Shown: positions 9,444 through 18,478 of the stretch, one piece after another | Layout of the letters: each line of letters opens with the position of its first letter | How positions within the stretch are numbered: the first letter of the stretch is position 1 | Assembly (NCBI GenBank): GCA_009746045.1 | Contig: RPFO01000097.1 | Span: forward strand, 1,242,146 to 1,272,145 | Reading direction: 5' to 3' | Source: Mesostigma viride | Lineage: Eukaryota > Streptophyta > Mesostigmatophyceae > Mesostigmatales > Mesostigmataceae | DNA: 30,000 nt | Notes under the pieces: generated by a model | The model's database searches: none | Told to the model about the DNA's origin: nothing | The model's input: the letters and a program-made list of their open reading frames with translations, nothing else | Translations under genes and position numbers: made by a program

Positions 9444-10483
9444 CAGACGCAAGAAGCGGCCCACTGCTGCTCATCACCTCCTTAACCAAATCCTGCACAT
9501 AGCTGCCCTTGGGCTGAAGCAACATCGCCCACTTGCCGTGCTCATCGTGATCCATGACAGTGTCCATGCCCATGAACTGAACCACCTTGCCCAGCTCACG
9601 GAAAATAAGCTTGCCCACAGGGTACCTGGCATGCACAATGCTATGGAACCAGGCAATCCATTCACGCGGGCCAAAGCAATCACAGTCATCTGCATGCACG
9701 AACACAAACACCAGCTCGCCCTTCCAGACGCCCACAAACAAGGAGGGGTCCAAGTCACTGTACACCATGCGAGCTGTGTCAAGGAGAAGGCGCTCTAGGC
9801 TCAGGCGCCAAGCCCGTGGACCAGCCACGGTCCCATCAACCGCCTTTATCAGCCGCATAAACTTCTTTCCTACAAGAGGCTCCCAGATTTTGGGTGTCCT
9901 AACATAGAGGGGTGTGGTGCCATCCCATAGCCGAGCACTTTCATTGGCATCCCCGTGGAGGTAGGCCTTTGAAAAATCTAGCACAGCGGACCCATGTGGC
10001 ATTCAAGCGCCCGCAGTGAGCAGCGCGCGGATGAAAGCACACTACCATGCGCCACGTATCTTTGTTTAAACCTGGCGCAGTCAAGGCCGAAGGGGGCAGG
10101 TCAGAAGATCCAGAAAACTCTAGCACTACAGGTCTAGCAAATTCTACTTTCCTATCAGTGCCCGGGACGGGCTTCATCTGAAATGTCCACTTAAAGCGAA
10201 GCAATCTGCCATCCCTCGGTACAACGTCCACAGGCTCCACACATCCCAGCCCTAGCCATCGTTCCCCCGCAGCCAAGATGGCACCTTGGGTATTGTCTAG
10301 ACCCTCCTCAGTCGAGACGTGCCTGGCTACATCAAAGAAGGACATGGGGCTCTCTTTAGCAAAGTCATGGAAATTAAGCCCCAAGCTTTCAGGGGTAAGG
10401 GCCTTAGGGGTAATGAGATCACGGGCAGGAGGCAACTCAGAATCATTGTACTCTACCCCTTTCAGGGCTGCCACCATAGGCAA
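9444..10483 (-). pseudogene. pol: Copia reverse transcriptase, left copy (frameshifted)
   Basis: RT copies the element RNA to DNA. The N-terminal part (9941-10483) contains the copia pattern for the start of RT: VEPVDVVPRDGRLLRFKWTF, then ARPVVLEFS. The catalytic part (down from 10002) has VLDFSKAYLHGDANES (first Asp, residue ~9 of that frame), GTVAGPRAWRLSLERLLLD and the active-site box FVHADDCDCFG (residues ~101-111), where most copia elements have YVDD. A frameshift near 10030 and a TGA just upstream of the second part separate the two. The SINE/LINE-like insertion at 9267-9443 ends the frame. Confidence 0.85.
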
Positions 10484-10514
10484 GGAGAGGCCCCTAGCCG
10501 CTACATCAAGGGAC

Positions 10515-11177
10515 TCAGAAATTGTTTAATCTCAGGTAACCAAATCCCACTCGAGACAACTGTGTGCTACTAACTGTGACCCCGGGTAGGGACAAGAATG
10601 GCTGCCCCAAAAGTGCTGGCCCCTCGTATCCCTCCACCACACACATAGGCGTCTCAACACCCAGGATCTCTAGTGGAATCTCCCCCAAGACCTTGTAAGA
10701 CCCCGACCTAGCAAAGTCAGTGACCTGGGTCCACCGGGAGGGAAACAAGGGACAATCATCATCTACACAATACTCCACAATAATGGAGACCTGGGCTTGG
10801 GTGTCTACGAGAAGCCCACACTGAAGTGACCAGGTGGCCGAGAGTGAGGAAATCACAGCGATGCTCGGGTCAAGCTGAGGTGGTGCACTGCCCATTGCAC
10901 AGGTTGGGTTACGAAGGGAAGCAAGCCCCATGGTATTGTCTCGGCGCCTCAGCCCTAGCACAATCTTGTTCAGCAAACCACCACGCCCCCGGCTAGGCTG
11001 ACTAACGGCAGCCGGATCCTGGCTAACGGCAGGAGTAAAGCCCGCCCTACTACCCTCGCGCAGGTCAGCAGGGGGCTCGCTCATTACGCCTCGAACATCC
11101 AGCTCCGCTAGAGCCCGCACGTCCCCATCATCATCTACGTCACCATCGTCCTCACTATTCCCCACAAAGACATCCAT
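10515..11177 (-). CDS. pol: Retropepsin-like aspartic protease domain, left copy
   Basis: This 220-residue ORF has an acidic N terminus (NSEDDGDVDDDGDV), a Pro/Ser/Arg-rich middle and a C-terminal retropepsin pattern: CGLLVDTQAQVSII (flap-side active site, about residues 119-132), IPLEILGVETPMCVVE, then ALLGQPFLSLPG. Retropepsins use D-T/S-G; here the Gly is Gln (DTQ), which may inactivate it. The domain lies between the integrase and RT, whereas canonical Ty1/copia order is protease, integrase, RT. The ORF start is arbitrary, because in a polyprotein it need not start with Met. Confidence 0.7.
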   Translation of the reverse strand: MDVFVGNSEDDGDVDDDGDVRALAELDVRGVMSEPPADLREGSRAGFTPAVSQDPAAVSQPSRGRGGLLNKIVLGLRRRDNTMGLASLRNPTCAMGSAPPQLDPSIAVISSLSATWSLQCGLLVDTQAQVSIIVEYCVDDDCPLFPSRWTQVTDFARSGSYKVLGEIPLEILGVETPMCVVEGYEGPALLGQPFLSLPGVTVSSTQLSRVGFGYLRLNNF

Positions 11178-11219
11178 AGGGTCAGAGCAGGCAGAGAACG
11201 AGGGGGAGAGGTGGGAACA

Positions 11220-11478
11220 TCACCTGGCTCTCGCACGAAGTGCGCCACGTCCGCGTAGTAGTGGAGAAGTCGCTCCCATGCGCTCGTATGCGGCATAAGG
11301 CTTGAGTCTGCTCCAGGGAATGTGGTGTTGCTTGCCCTGCAAGGACACAATCGCCTTGCGTACATGCACGTCCACAGCCTCCACAGTCGCTGGGCCCTCC
11401 CATTGTCCCCTCTTGCCAAAGAAGCCCTAATCATGAATCCAAACCTGGTCCCCTACGCTATAGGCGATAACCGGCCTA
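11220..11478 (-). pseudogene. pol: Integrase C-terminal SH3-like module, left copy (frameshift and stop)
   Basis: Beyond the integrase stop, the next frame encodes VIAYSVGDQVWIHD, an in-frame TAG (11427-11429), then WEGPATVEAVDVHVRK, VSLQGKQHHIPWSRLKPY. This matches the integrase C-terminal DNA-binding fold (GDxVW, W-x-GP, SRLKP). One frameshift relative to the core and the TAG make it a broken extension of the integrase above it. The frame ends at TGA 11220-11222, just before the protease ORF. Confidence 0.7.
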
Positions 11479-12309
11479 CGCATATCCCTTAATTCGAACC
11501 AGATTGGCAAACTTTTGCTGCAAATGCTGTGCCCAATCCTCTTCTACTTCAGGCAGGTAGTGGCCATGCTGCAAGCCCTCTGCAGTGATAACACAATTGC
11601 GCGAAGGCACTGAAAGGAGCACACGGCGGTTTAGGCATGCAGAAATATGCAAAGCCCACACTAAACGGGAAGCATAAGAACCAAGAGCAGCCTCACCGTT
11701 CCGCCTTGCACCTTGTTTACATTCCTGCACAGCACGTTCCACCAAACCTTGCCCTTCATGTTTTTGACGGCGCACTGTCCGGAGGTACTCAAACCCCGGC
11801 TTGCCCTCAAAGCATGCGAACTGCCTGTCCATTTGCAGTGACTCATTAGCAGAGAAAAACGCAGAGAGAATGTCAATAGCCTCCGCCAAATCCTCCGCTG
11901 ACTGACCCCGCAGCGGGATTACTGCTACATTATGAGCATACCTATCTATGGCTATGAAATAAGGTGGAGGCGCCCAGAACAGTACGTCGCCTACAATCTG
12001 CCCTTTGCACGCGGAGGGATGCTTAGCATGGTGGCGGGGAAGCTTTGGCCCAGTAGCCTGACACACAGGACAATGCGCATAGCAATCTCGACATGCTGCC
12101 AAAAGCTCTGCCCCACCCAATGCATTTGCAAATTTGTAAGCATTTGTGCCATGGCCAAATAATGTGTGCAGACGAGAGGCAATTCCGTAAATAGAAACAA
12201 GCTTTTCATTACCATCAGTTACGGGTACACTGTCCGATAAATCTTGTGCTGCCCCTTGCTTTGCATTTGCCAATGGCCGCTCCGCTGGGCTAGACTGCAA
12301 CCCTATCAC
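11476..12309 (-). CDS. pol: Integrase core, left copy
   Basis: Integrase inserts the cDNA into the host chromosome. This 277-residue ORF has the zinc-binding HHCC domain (H48, H53, C80, C83: LHTLFGH then CPVC) and the catalytic core with D108 (GQIVGDVLF), D161 (LQMDRQF) and E191 (LVERAVQECK). IAIDRYAH at ~119-126 matches the VDRxS region of the family. Upstream in the same frame a TAG (12337-12339) separates it from a QQA-rich stretch, so pol may start here or by recoding after gag. The position directly after gag and ahead of the protease is unusual. Confidence 0.82.
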   Translation of the reverse strand: MIGLQSSPAERPLANAKQGAAQDLSDSVPVTDGNEKLVSIYGIASRLHTLFGHGTNAYKFANALGGAELLAACRDCYAHCPVCQATGPKLPRHHAKHPSACKGQIVGDVLFWAPPPYFIAIDRYAHNVAVIPLRGQSAEDLAEAIDILSAFFSANESLQMDRQFACFEGKPGFEYLRTVRRQKHEGQGLVERAVQECKQGARRNGEAALGSYASRLVWALHISACLNRRVLLSVPSRNCVITAEGLQHGHYLPEVEEDWAQHLQQKFANLVRIKGYA

Positions 12310-12427
12310 TGTCGAATACGCCCTGTCTTGGGCCGTCTAGTTTCCCTGCTGCGCCTGCTGCGCCTGCTGCGCCTGCTGGGGACGAACCCAGCGCATGCTC
12401 CGACGAGGCCTCCTAATGGGCCCGGCC

Positions 12428-13296
12428 CTAGCTACCCTCGTCGGCAGTGGCATCGTTTTTCTTGTCCGGCTGCCTGCCGGACTTGCAAAACCTGGCCTTG
12501 TGGCCTGGCTTGTGGCACTTGCCACACAAACTGGTCGACAGAGGAAAATTCTTGTTGGCATTGCAGCTGTCACGGTTGTGGCCGCCAGTGCCTGGCACCT
12601 CGGGCACTTCTCGCGTCTGTCGCCCTCCCCAAAAACAGCACTGATGCTTGGTGTTCCCGCGGGCTTGGTGGCAGATCCCCTTCCCGCCAATTCCTGTGCC
12701 GCGCCACCGAGGGCGAAGGCCTCCCGGATGGCAGTAAAGCTGGCAGTCCTGCTTTCCAGCTTTTCCTTTGTCAGGACGGGTGCCAGGCCTTGGATACTGC
12801 TGTCAGTAATCACACCACTGGCGAGGGCCTTGCCCAGGAAAAGCACGACGCTGAAATCAATGTCTGGAAAAGTCAACGTAGTGTCTTCCAGCATCCTCTC
12901 GAATGCCAGTGTCGCCTGGACCGGGTCGCCCGACACCTCAAAAGTGAGGATCCGGATCATATCTTTGATCGACTTGAGCAGGCCCTCGGGCACCAGGAGT
13001 TCCTTCAAACGGCTGTAAAAGTCCGCCCACTCCACCTTCTTCTCGTGGGCAATCCGGATCAAATCACGGACGGCCGGCATTCCCGACGAGCCGTGTCCAC
13101 TGAATCGCAACGTAGCAACGTGGTCGTTGTCCAGGAAACTCACTGTCTTCGCGTACCAGTACCCCAGGCCGTCGTAGTAGTCCTTCTTCTCCGGGTCCTT
13201 GCTGCCGGGTGGCAGTGGCTTGGGCAGCAAACGCATTGCCAATTCGTGCTGCTTTAATTTGTTCATTTCCTTCTTGTCCTGTCCAGTCAGGACCAT
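12428..13296 (-). pseudogene. gag: Copia gag, left copy (1-bp deletion in zinc knuckle)
   Basis: Capsid/nucleocapsid-like protein starting at ATG 13296, immediately beside a palindromic insertion. It matches the right-hand gag residue for residue to CPRCQ (~residue 235). There, CC at 12591-12592 instead of CCC shifts the frame and destroys both zinc knuckles. The shifted frame runs on through QQAQQAQQGN to the TAG at 12337. The N-terminal ~220 residues are alpha-helical in character with no other motif. It could be an inactive copy or a sequencing or assembly difference in a short homopolymer. Confidence 0.8.
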
Positions 13297-13298
13297 GG

Positions 13299-13868
13299 AG
13301 TTAGGTTAATATTGTGCGGAAACCGGTGTGAACTTGAGTGTCCGGCGAGTGGTTATCGCCGGTAATATTGTGCGGAACCTGAGTAGCCCAAGTGGCAAAA
13401 AGGTTTCCGCACAATATTAACCTAACTAAAACCTAGCCTCTTGGGGCGAGGACGAATCACTAGGCTCGGAACACCCGTATGCATGAATATGATCGAATAT
13501 AAGCATCTCGTTGGTGCAAATATCGATATGAATATGATCGAATATGAGCATCTCCTTGGTGCGCATATGATTAGAGCCGGGTGCCAAATCGGAACGAATT
13601 ATTCCCCAAAAAATCCGCTTCCGAGTGGATTCGAACCTGCGCCCCGCAAGGATCCAGGTCTTAGTTAGGTTAATATTGTGCGGAAACCTTTTTGCCACTT
13701 GGGCTACTCAGGTTCCGCACAATATTACCGGCGATAACCACTCGCCGGACACTCAAGTTCACACCGGTGTGAACTTGAGTGTCCGGCGAGTGGTTATCGC
13801 CGGTAATATTGTGCGGAACCTGAGTAGCCCAAGTGGCAAAAAGGTTTCCGCACAATATTAACCTAACT
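13299..13868 (-). mobile_element. Foldback element, family 1, P-u-P, in the 5' leader of left copia copy
   Basis: The element begins AGTTAGGTTAATATTG and ends CAATATTAACCTAACT, and is flanked by a 5-bp duplication CATGG (13294-13298, 13869-13873). It consists of a shortened palindrome (13299-13427, 129 bp), a 235-bp tRNA-like unit in minus orientation (13428-13662) and a full 206-bp palindrome (13663-13868) centred on ACCGGT. It sits 2 bp from the copia gag ATG, and the left copy of the target duplication includes that ATG. Confidence 0.9.
13428..13662 (-). other. Permuted class II tRNA-like unit, family 1
   Basis: On the minus strand it starts AAGACCTGG, has a B-box match GGTTCGAATCC (13627-13637) and ends CTAGGTTTT against the next palindrome. 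The order is 3' half then 5' half, as detailed for the identical plus-strand copy at 21341-21575. No intact canonical tRNA fold exists in linear order. Confidence 0.6.
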
Positions 13869-13944
13869 CATGGCGTCAGTCTCAGCGCTTGGCGCAGCAC
13901 GGCCACGAGCCATGGAAAAAAAAAGTGTGATTAAGAGTACGAGT
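13869..13944. other. Leader segment between foldback element and inferred LTR 2
   Basis: About 75 bp including an A9 run and CCACGAGCCATGG. If LTR 2 is real, this is where a primer-binding site should lie on the minus strand (starting ACTCGTACTC). It does not match the usual TGG-initial tRNA 3'-end complement. It is repeated at 19996-20071. Confidence 0.35.
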
Positions 13945-14529
13945 TGAGAATGACTTTGGAATGGTTTGGTTGCAATTGCTGCGGCTCCTTGGCCGCTGTT
14001 TATTGCCTTAATTTATACATTTACAGCGTCAACCTTCTAGAGATGCCTAGAAACCTTATTCTGCACTGTCGTTACAAGTATGGCAATGCACTATGCGTTG
14101 TGCACATGGAACCTTCCAGACACCAGACGCCAAACTTAAGTCTGCCATGGTTATATCTGAACAACCCATGGCAAGACTGCAACCATTGTGGCAACCATTG
14201 TGCCCAGCGACATGAGTCTCGCCGGATTCATTGTCCGCATCCAGGTAATCAACATCACGTGCAGCAAACTGATATATTGCATAACAGAAAACCGGGACAG
14301 AAGAATGCATACGTTTATTTCAATGTGTCGTTCCGACAGTATTTTTCCGAGCCCTGCCCAGCATCATTTGTAATGCTTTACAACTCCAACACTTTTCTTT
14401 TTCATGTGGCAAAGATGGCCAGCGTACTCTTATCAGTCATTAACGGCCGCGCGTGCCATGCCATCATGAATAGCAACTACAACACCGAAATAGTCTCAGA
14501 GGGTAATGCCCACTGAACATTATTATACA
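13945..14529 (-). repeat. Inferred LTR 2 (shared central LTR)
   Basis: Second copy of the 585-bp TG...CA segment. It lies between the two copia interiors. It matches LTR 3 more closely than LTR 1, as expected if the central LTR of the tandem came mostly from the original 5' LTR. Confidence 0.5.
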
Positions 14530-14613
14530 ATAGGTAATCACCCCCGGGGAAAAACTACCGTCGGAGGCTGAAAACCCGTGGCGCGGGGCCATTCATGGTT
14601 CAACGCAACTCAA

Positions 14614-15306
14614 CTAGTGCGAAGACTGACCCAGTGATAGCCTATTCATCGTGTGTCGCAGAAGCGGGTACTGTGCCTTAGCTGAGCTATACAGTTTAGT
14701 GAGGGCATCGGAGTAGTTCCTTTCGTCCGGCACATGCTGGGTACTGACACAATCAGAGAACTCCTTGACCCTGAGGAAGTCTATGTCCCGTGTGCGGGCA
14801 TAAGGGTTCTCAATGAAATCAACAACCGCCTGGCTGTCCGTGCGTATCACGCGACGGAGATGCGGAGTGGTGCCGCCCACCGCGAGAATCCAGCAAATGA
14901 GCGCGTGGAAGTAGGACAGCTCGCTCGCAGCCTCGCAGTATATGCGCGCCTCAGCCGTGTCGGATCCCACATACACGCGGCGGTGCAAGCGGGAATACCA
15001 TGCAAAGATGGAAGACATCGCGGGTTGGTCAGCGTTGCAAATGGTAGTGACTGTCAGCAGCGCACCTACCACGCATCTTGGTGAGCACGCGGGCATCTAG
15101 GGAACTGTCGCAATAAGACACAAGCTCCACGGGCTTATCCCAGTCTACACCTTGTAACATCAACCCGGGTGAGGCCAGGAGGTACTGCACAATCACCGCA
15201 CGGTCAATAAGGCACAGTACATTGTCAGGCAGTCGGCTAAGGACAGCCAAATCACGGCTAGTGGTGCAGGCCAGCCAATTGAGCTTGCCACGCAATGTCC
15301 CACACT
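14614..15306 (-). pseudogene. pol: Copia RNase H domain, right copy (frameshifted)
   Basis: Same sequence and same frameshift as the left copy: CDSSLDAR in one frame, then SDTAEARIYCEA, RTDSQAVVDF and YSDALTK in the next. The shared lesion shows that it predates the tandem duplication. Confidence 0.85.
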
Positions 15307-15317
15307 CAGACGCAAGA

Positions 15318-15494
15318 TGAGGATTACATCCCTGGATGAGGATTACATCCCCATCTAGTGCTTGCGGTTGGGGGATGATGCAGACGATATTTGTTTCAAA
15401 CTTTTGTGTGATTATTTTTCTAATGAGATTAGCATAGTACTCCGTGGCATGCCTTTCTTTGCGCATGACACGCAAGTACTTACTTACTTACTTA
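15318..15494 (+). mobile_element. SINE/LINE-3'-like insertion inside copia pol, right copy
   Basis: Identical to 9267-9443 with the same CAGACGCAAGA duplications (15307-15317, 15495-15505). It was carried along by the tandem duplication and is not an independent insertion. Confidence 0.9.
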
Positions 15495-16534
15495 CAGACG
15501 CAAGAAGCGGCCCACTGCTGCTCATCACCTCCTTAACCAAATCCTGCACATAGCTGCCCTTGGGCTGAAGCAACATCGCCCACTTGCCGTGCTCATCGTG
15601 ATCCATGACAGTGTCCATGCCCATGAACTGAACCACCTTGCCCAGCTCACGGAAAATAAGCTTGCCCACAGGGTACCTGGCATGCACAATGCTATGGAAC
15701 CAGGCAATCCATTCACGCGGGCCAAAGCAATCACAGTCATCTGCATGCACGAACACAAACACCAGCTCGCCCTTCCAGACGCCCACAAACAAGGAGGGGT
15801 CCAAGTCACTGTACACCATGCGAGCTGTGTCAAGGAGAAGGCGCTCTAGGCTCAGGCGCCAAGCCCGTGGACCAGCCACGGTCCCATCAACCGCCTTTAT
15901 CAGCCGCATAAACTTCTTTCCTACAAGAGGCTCCCAGATTTTGGGTGTCCTAACATAGAGGGGTGTGGTGCCATCCCATAGCCGAGCACTTTCATTGGCA
16001 TCCCCGTGGAGGTAGGCCTTTGAAAAATCTAGCACAGCGGACCCATGTGGCATTCAAGCGCCCGCAGTGAGCAGCGCGCGGATGAAAGCACACTACCATG
16101 CGCCACGTATCTTTGTTTAAACCTGGCGCAGTCAAGGCCGAAGGGGGCAGGTCAGAAGATCCAGAAAACTCTAGCACTACAGGTCTAGCAAATTCTACTT
16201 TCCTATCAGTGCCCGGGACGGGCTTCATCTGAAATGTCCACTTAAAGCGAAGCAATCTGCCATCCCTCGGTACAACGTCCACAGGCTCCACACATCCCAG
16301 CCCTAGCCATCGTTCCCCCGCAGCCAAGATGGCACCTTGGGTATTGTCTAGACCCTCCTCAGTCGAGACGTGCCTGGCTACATCAAAGAAGGACATGGGG
16401 CTCTCTTTAGCAAAGTCATGGAAATTAAGCCCCAAGCTTTCAGGGGTAAGGGCCTTAGGGGTAATGAGATCACGGGCAGGAGGCAACTCAGAATCATTGT
16501 ACTCTACCCCTTTCAGGGCTGCCACCATAGGCAA
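15495..16534 (-). pseudogene. pol: Copia reverse transcriptase, right copy (frameshifted)
   Basis: Identical to the left copy, with DFSKAYLHG, AGPRAWRLSLE and the HADD active site. It carries the same frameshift near 16080 and the same truncating insertion. Confidence 0.85.
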
Positions 16535-16565
16535 GGAGAGGCCCCTAGCCGCTACATCAAGGGAC

Positions 16566-17228
16566 TCAGAAATTGTTTAATCTCAGGTAACCAAATCCCA
16601 CTCGAGACAACTGTGTGCTACTAACTGTGACCCCGGGTAGGGACAAGAATGGCTGCCCCAAAAGTGCTGGCCCCTCGTATCCCTCCACCACACACATAGG
16701 CGTCTCAACACCCAGGATCTCTAGTGGAATCTCCCCCAAGACCTTGTAAGACCCCGACCTAGCAAAGTCAGTGACCTGGGTCCACCGGGAGGGAAACAAG
16801 GGACAATCATCATCTACACAATACTCCACAATAATGGAGACCTGGGCTTGGGTGTCTACGAGAAGCCCACACTGAAGTGACCAGGTGGCCGAGAGTGAGG
16901 AAATCACAGCGATGCTCGGGTCAAGCTGAGGTGGTGCACTGCCCATTGCACAGGTTGGGTTACGAAGGGAAGCAAGCCCCATGGTATTGTCTCGGCGCCT
17001 CAGCCCTAGCACAATCTTGTTCAGCAAACCACCACGCCCCCGGCTAGGCTGACTAACGGCAGCCGGATCCTGGCTAACGGCAGGAGTAAAGCCCGCCCTA
17101 CTACCCTCGCGCAGGTCAGCAGGGGGCTCGCTCATTACGCCTCGAACATCCAGCTCCGCTAGAGCCCGCACGTCCCCATCATCATCTACGTCACCATCGT
17201 CCTCACTATTCCCCACAAAGACATCCAT
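16566..17228 (-). CDS. pol: Retropepsin-like protease domain, right copy
   Basis: Identical to the left-copy ORF, with the LLVDTQAQVSII active-site motif (Gln for Gly) and ALLGQPFL. It lies between the integrase module above and RT below. Confidence 0.7.
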   Translation of the reverse strand: MDVFVGNSEDDGDVDDDGDVRALAELDVRGVMSEPPADLREGSRAGFTPAVSQDPAAVSQPSRGRGGLLNKIVLGLRRRDNTMGLASLRNPTCAMGSAPPQLDPSIAVISSLSATWSLQCGLLVDTQAQVSIIVEYCVDDDCPLFPSRWTQVTDFARSGSYKVLGEIPLEILGVETPMCVVEGYEGPALLGQPFLSLPGVTVSSTQLSRVGFGYLRLNNF

Positions 17229-17270
17229 AGGGTCAGAGCAGGCAGAGAACGAGGGGGAGAGGTGGGAACA

Positions 17271-17529
17271 TCACCTGGCTCTCGCACGAAGTGCGCCACG
17301 TCCGCGTAGTAGTGGAGAAGTCGCTCCCATGCGCTCGTATGCGGCATAAGGCTTGAGTCTGCTCCAGGGAATGTGGTGTTGCTTGCCCTGCAAGGACACA
17401 ATCGCCTTGCGTACATGCACGTCCACAGCCTCCACAGTCGCTGGGCCCTCCCATTGTCCCCTCTTGCCAAAGAAGCCCTAATCATGAATCCAAACCTGGT
17501 CCCCTACGCTATAGGCGATAACCGGCCTA
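17271..17529 (-). pseudogene. pol: Integrase C-terminal SH3-like module, right copy (broken)
   Basis: Same as the left copy: SVGDQVWIHD, TAG at 17478-17480, then WEGPATVEAV and WSRLKPY in a frame shifted from the integrase core. Confidence 0.7.
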
Positions 17530-18360
17530 CGCATATCCCTTAATTCGAACCAGATTGGCAAACTTTTGCTGCAAATGCTGTGCCCAATCCTCTTCTACTT
17601 CAGGCAGGTAGTGGCCATGCTGCAAGCCCTCTGCAGTGATAACACAATTGCGCGAAGGCACTGAAAGGAGCACACGGCGGTTTAGGCATGCAGAAATATG
17701 CAAAGCCCACACTAAACGGGAAGCATAAGAACCAAGAGCAGCCTCACCGTTCCGCCTTGCACCTTGTTTACATTCCTGCACAGCACGTTCCACCAAACCT
17801 TGCCCTTCATGTTTTTGACGGCGCACTGTCCGGAGGTACTCAAACCCCGGCTTGCCCTCAAAGCATGCGAACTGCCTGTCCATTTGCAGTGACTCATTAG
17901 CAGAGAAAAACGCAGAGAGAATGTCAATAGCCTCCGCCAAATCCTCCGCTGACTGACCCCGCAGCGGGATTACTGCTACATTATGAGCATACCTATCTAT
18001 GGCTATGAAATAAGGTGGAGGCGCCCAGAACAGTACGTCGCCTACAATCTGCCCTTTGCACGCGGAGGGATGCTTAGCATGGTGGCGGGGAAGCTTTGGC
18101 CCAGTAGCCTGACACACAGGACAATGCGCATAGCAATCTCGACATGCTGCCAAAAGCTCTGCCCCACCCAATGCATTTGCAAATTTGTAAGCATTTGTGC
18201 CATGGCCAAATAATGTGTGCAGACGAGAGGCAATTCCGTAAATAGAAACAAGCTTTTCATTACCATCAGTTACGGGTACACTGTCCGATAAATCTTGTGC
18301 TGCCCCTTGCTTTGCATTTGCCAATGGCCGCTCCGCTGGGCTAGACTGCAACCCTATCAC
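17527..18360 (-). CDS. pol: Integrase core, right copy
   Basis: Identical 277-residue ORF with the HHCC zinc domain (H48/H53/C80/C83) and DDE triad candidates D108, D161, E191. In this copy gag is in a different frame from pol, so expression would need recoding, internal initiation or splicing. Confidence 0.82.
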   Translation of the reverse strand: MIGLQSSPAERPLANAKQGAAQDLSDSVPVTDGNEKLVSIYGIASRLHTLFGHGTNAYKFANALGGAELLAACRDCYAHCPVCQATGPKLPRHHAKHPSACKGQIVGDVLFWAPPPYFIAIDRYAHNVAVIPLRGQSAEDLAEAIDILSAFFSANESLQMDRQFACFEGKPGFEYLRTVRRQKHEGQGLVERAVQECKQGARRNGEAALGSYASRLVWALHISACLNRRVLLSVPSRNCVITAEGLQHGHYLPEVEEDWAQHLQQKFANLVRIKGYA

Positions 18361-18478
18361 TGTCGAATACGCCCTGTCTTGGGCCGTCTAGTTTCCCTGC
18401 TGCGCCTGCTGCGCCTGCTGCGCCTGCTGGGGACGAACCCAGCGCATGCTCCGACGAGGCCTCCTAATGGGCCCGGCC

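Noticed and set aside
12244-13257. 337-codon plus-strand ORF opposite gag, and the similar one at 18446-19309
   Set aside because: It is an antisense shadow of gag. The minus frame carries the zinc knuckles and the plus frame has no motif.
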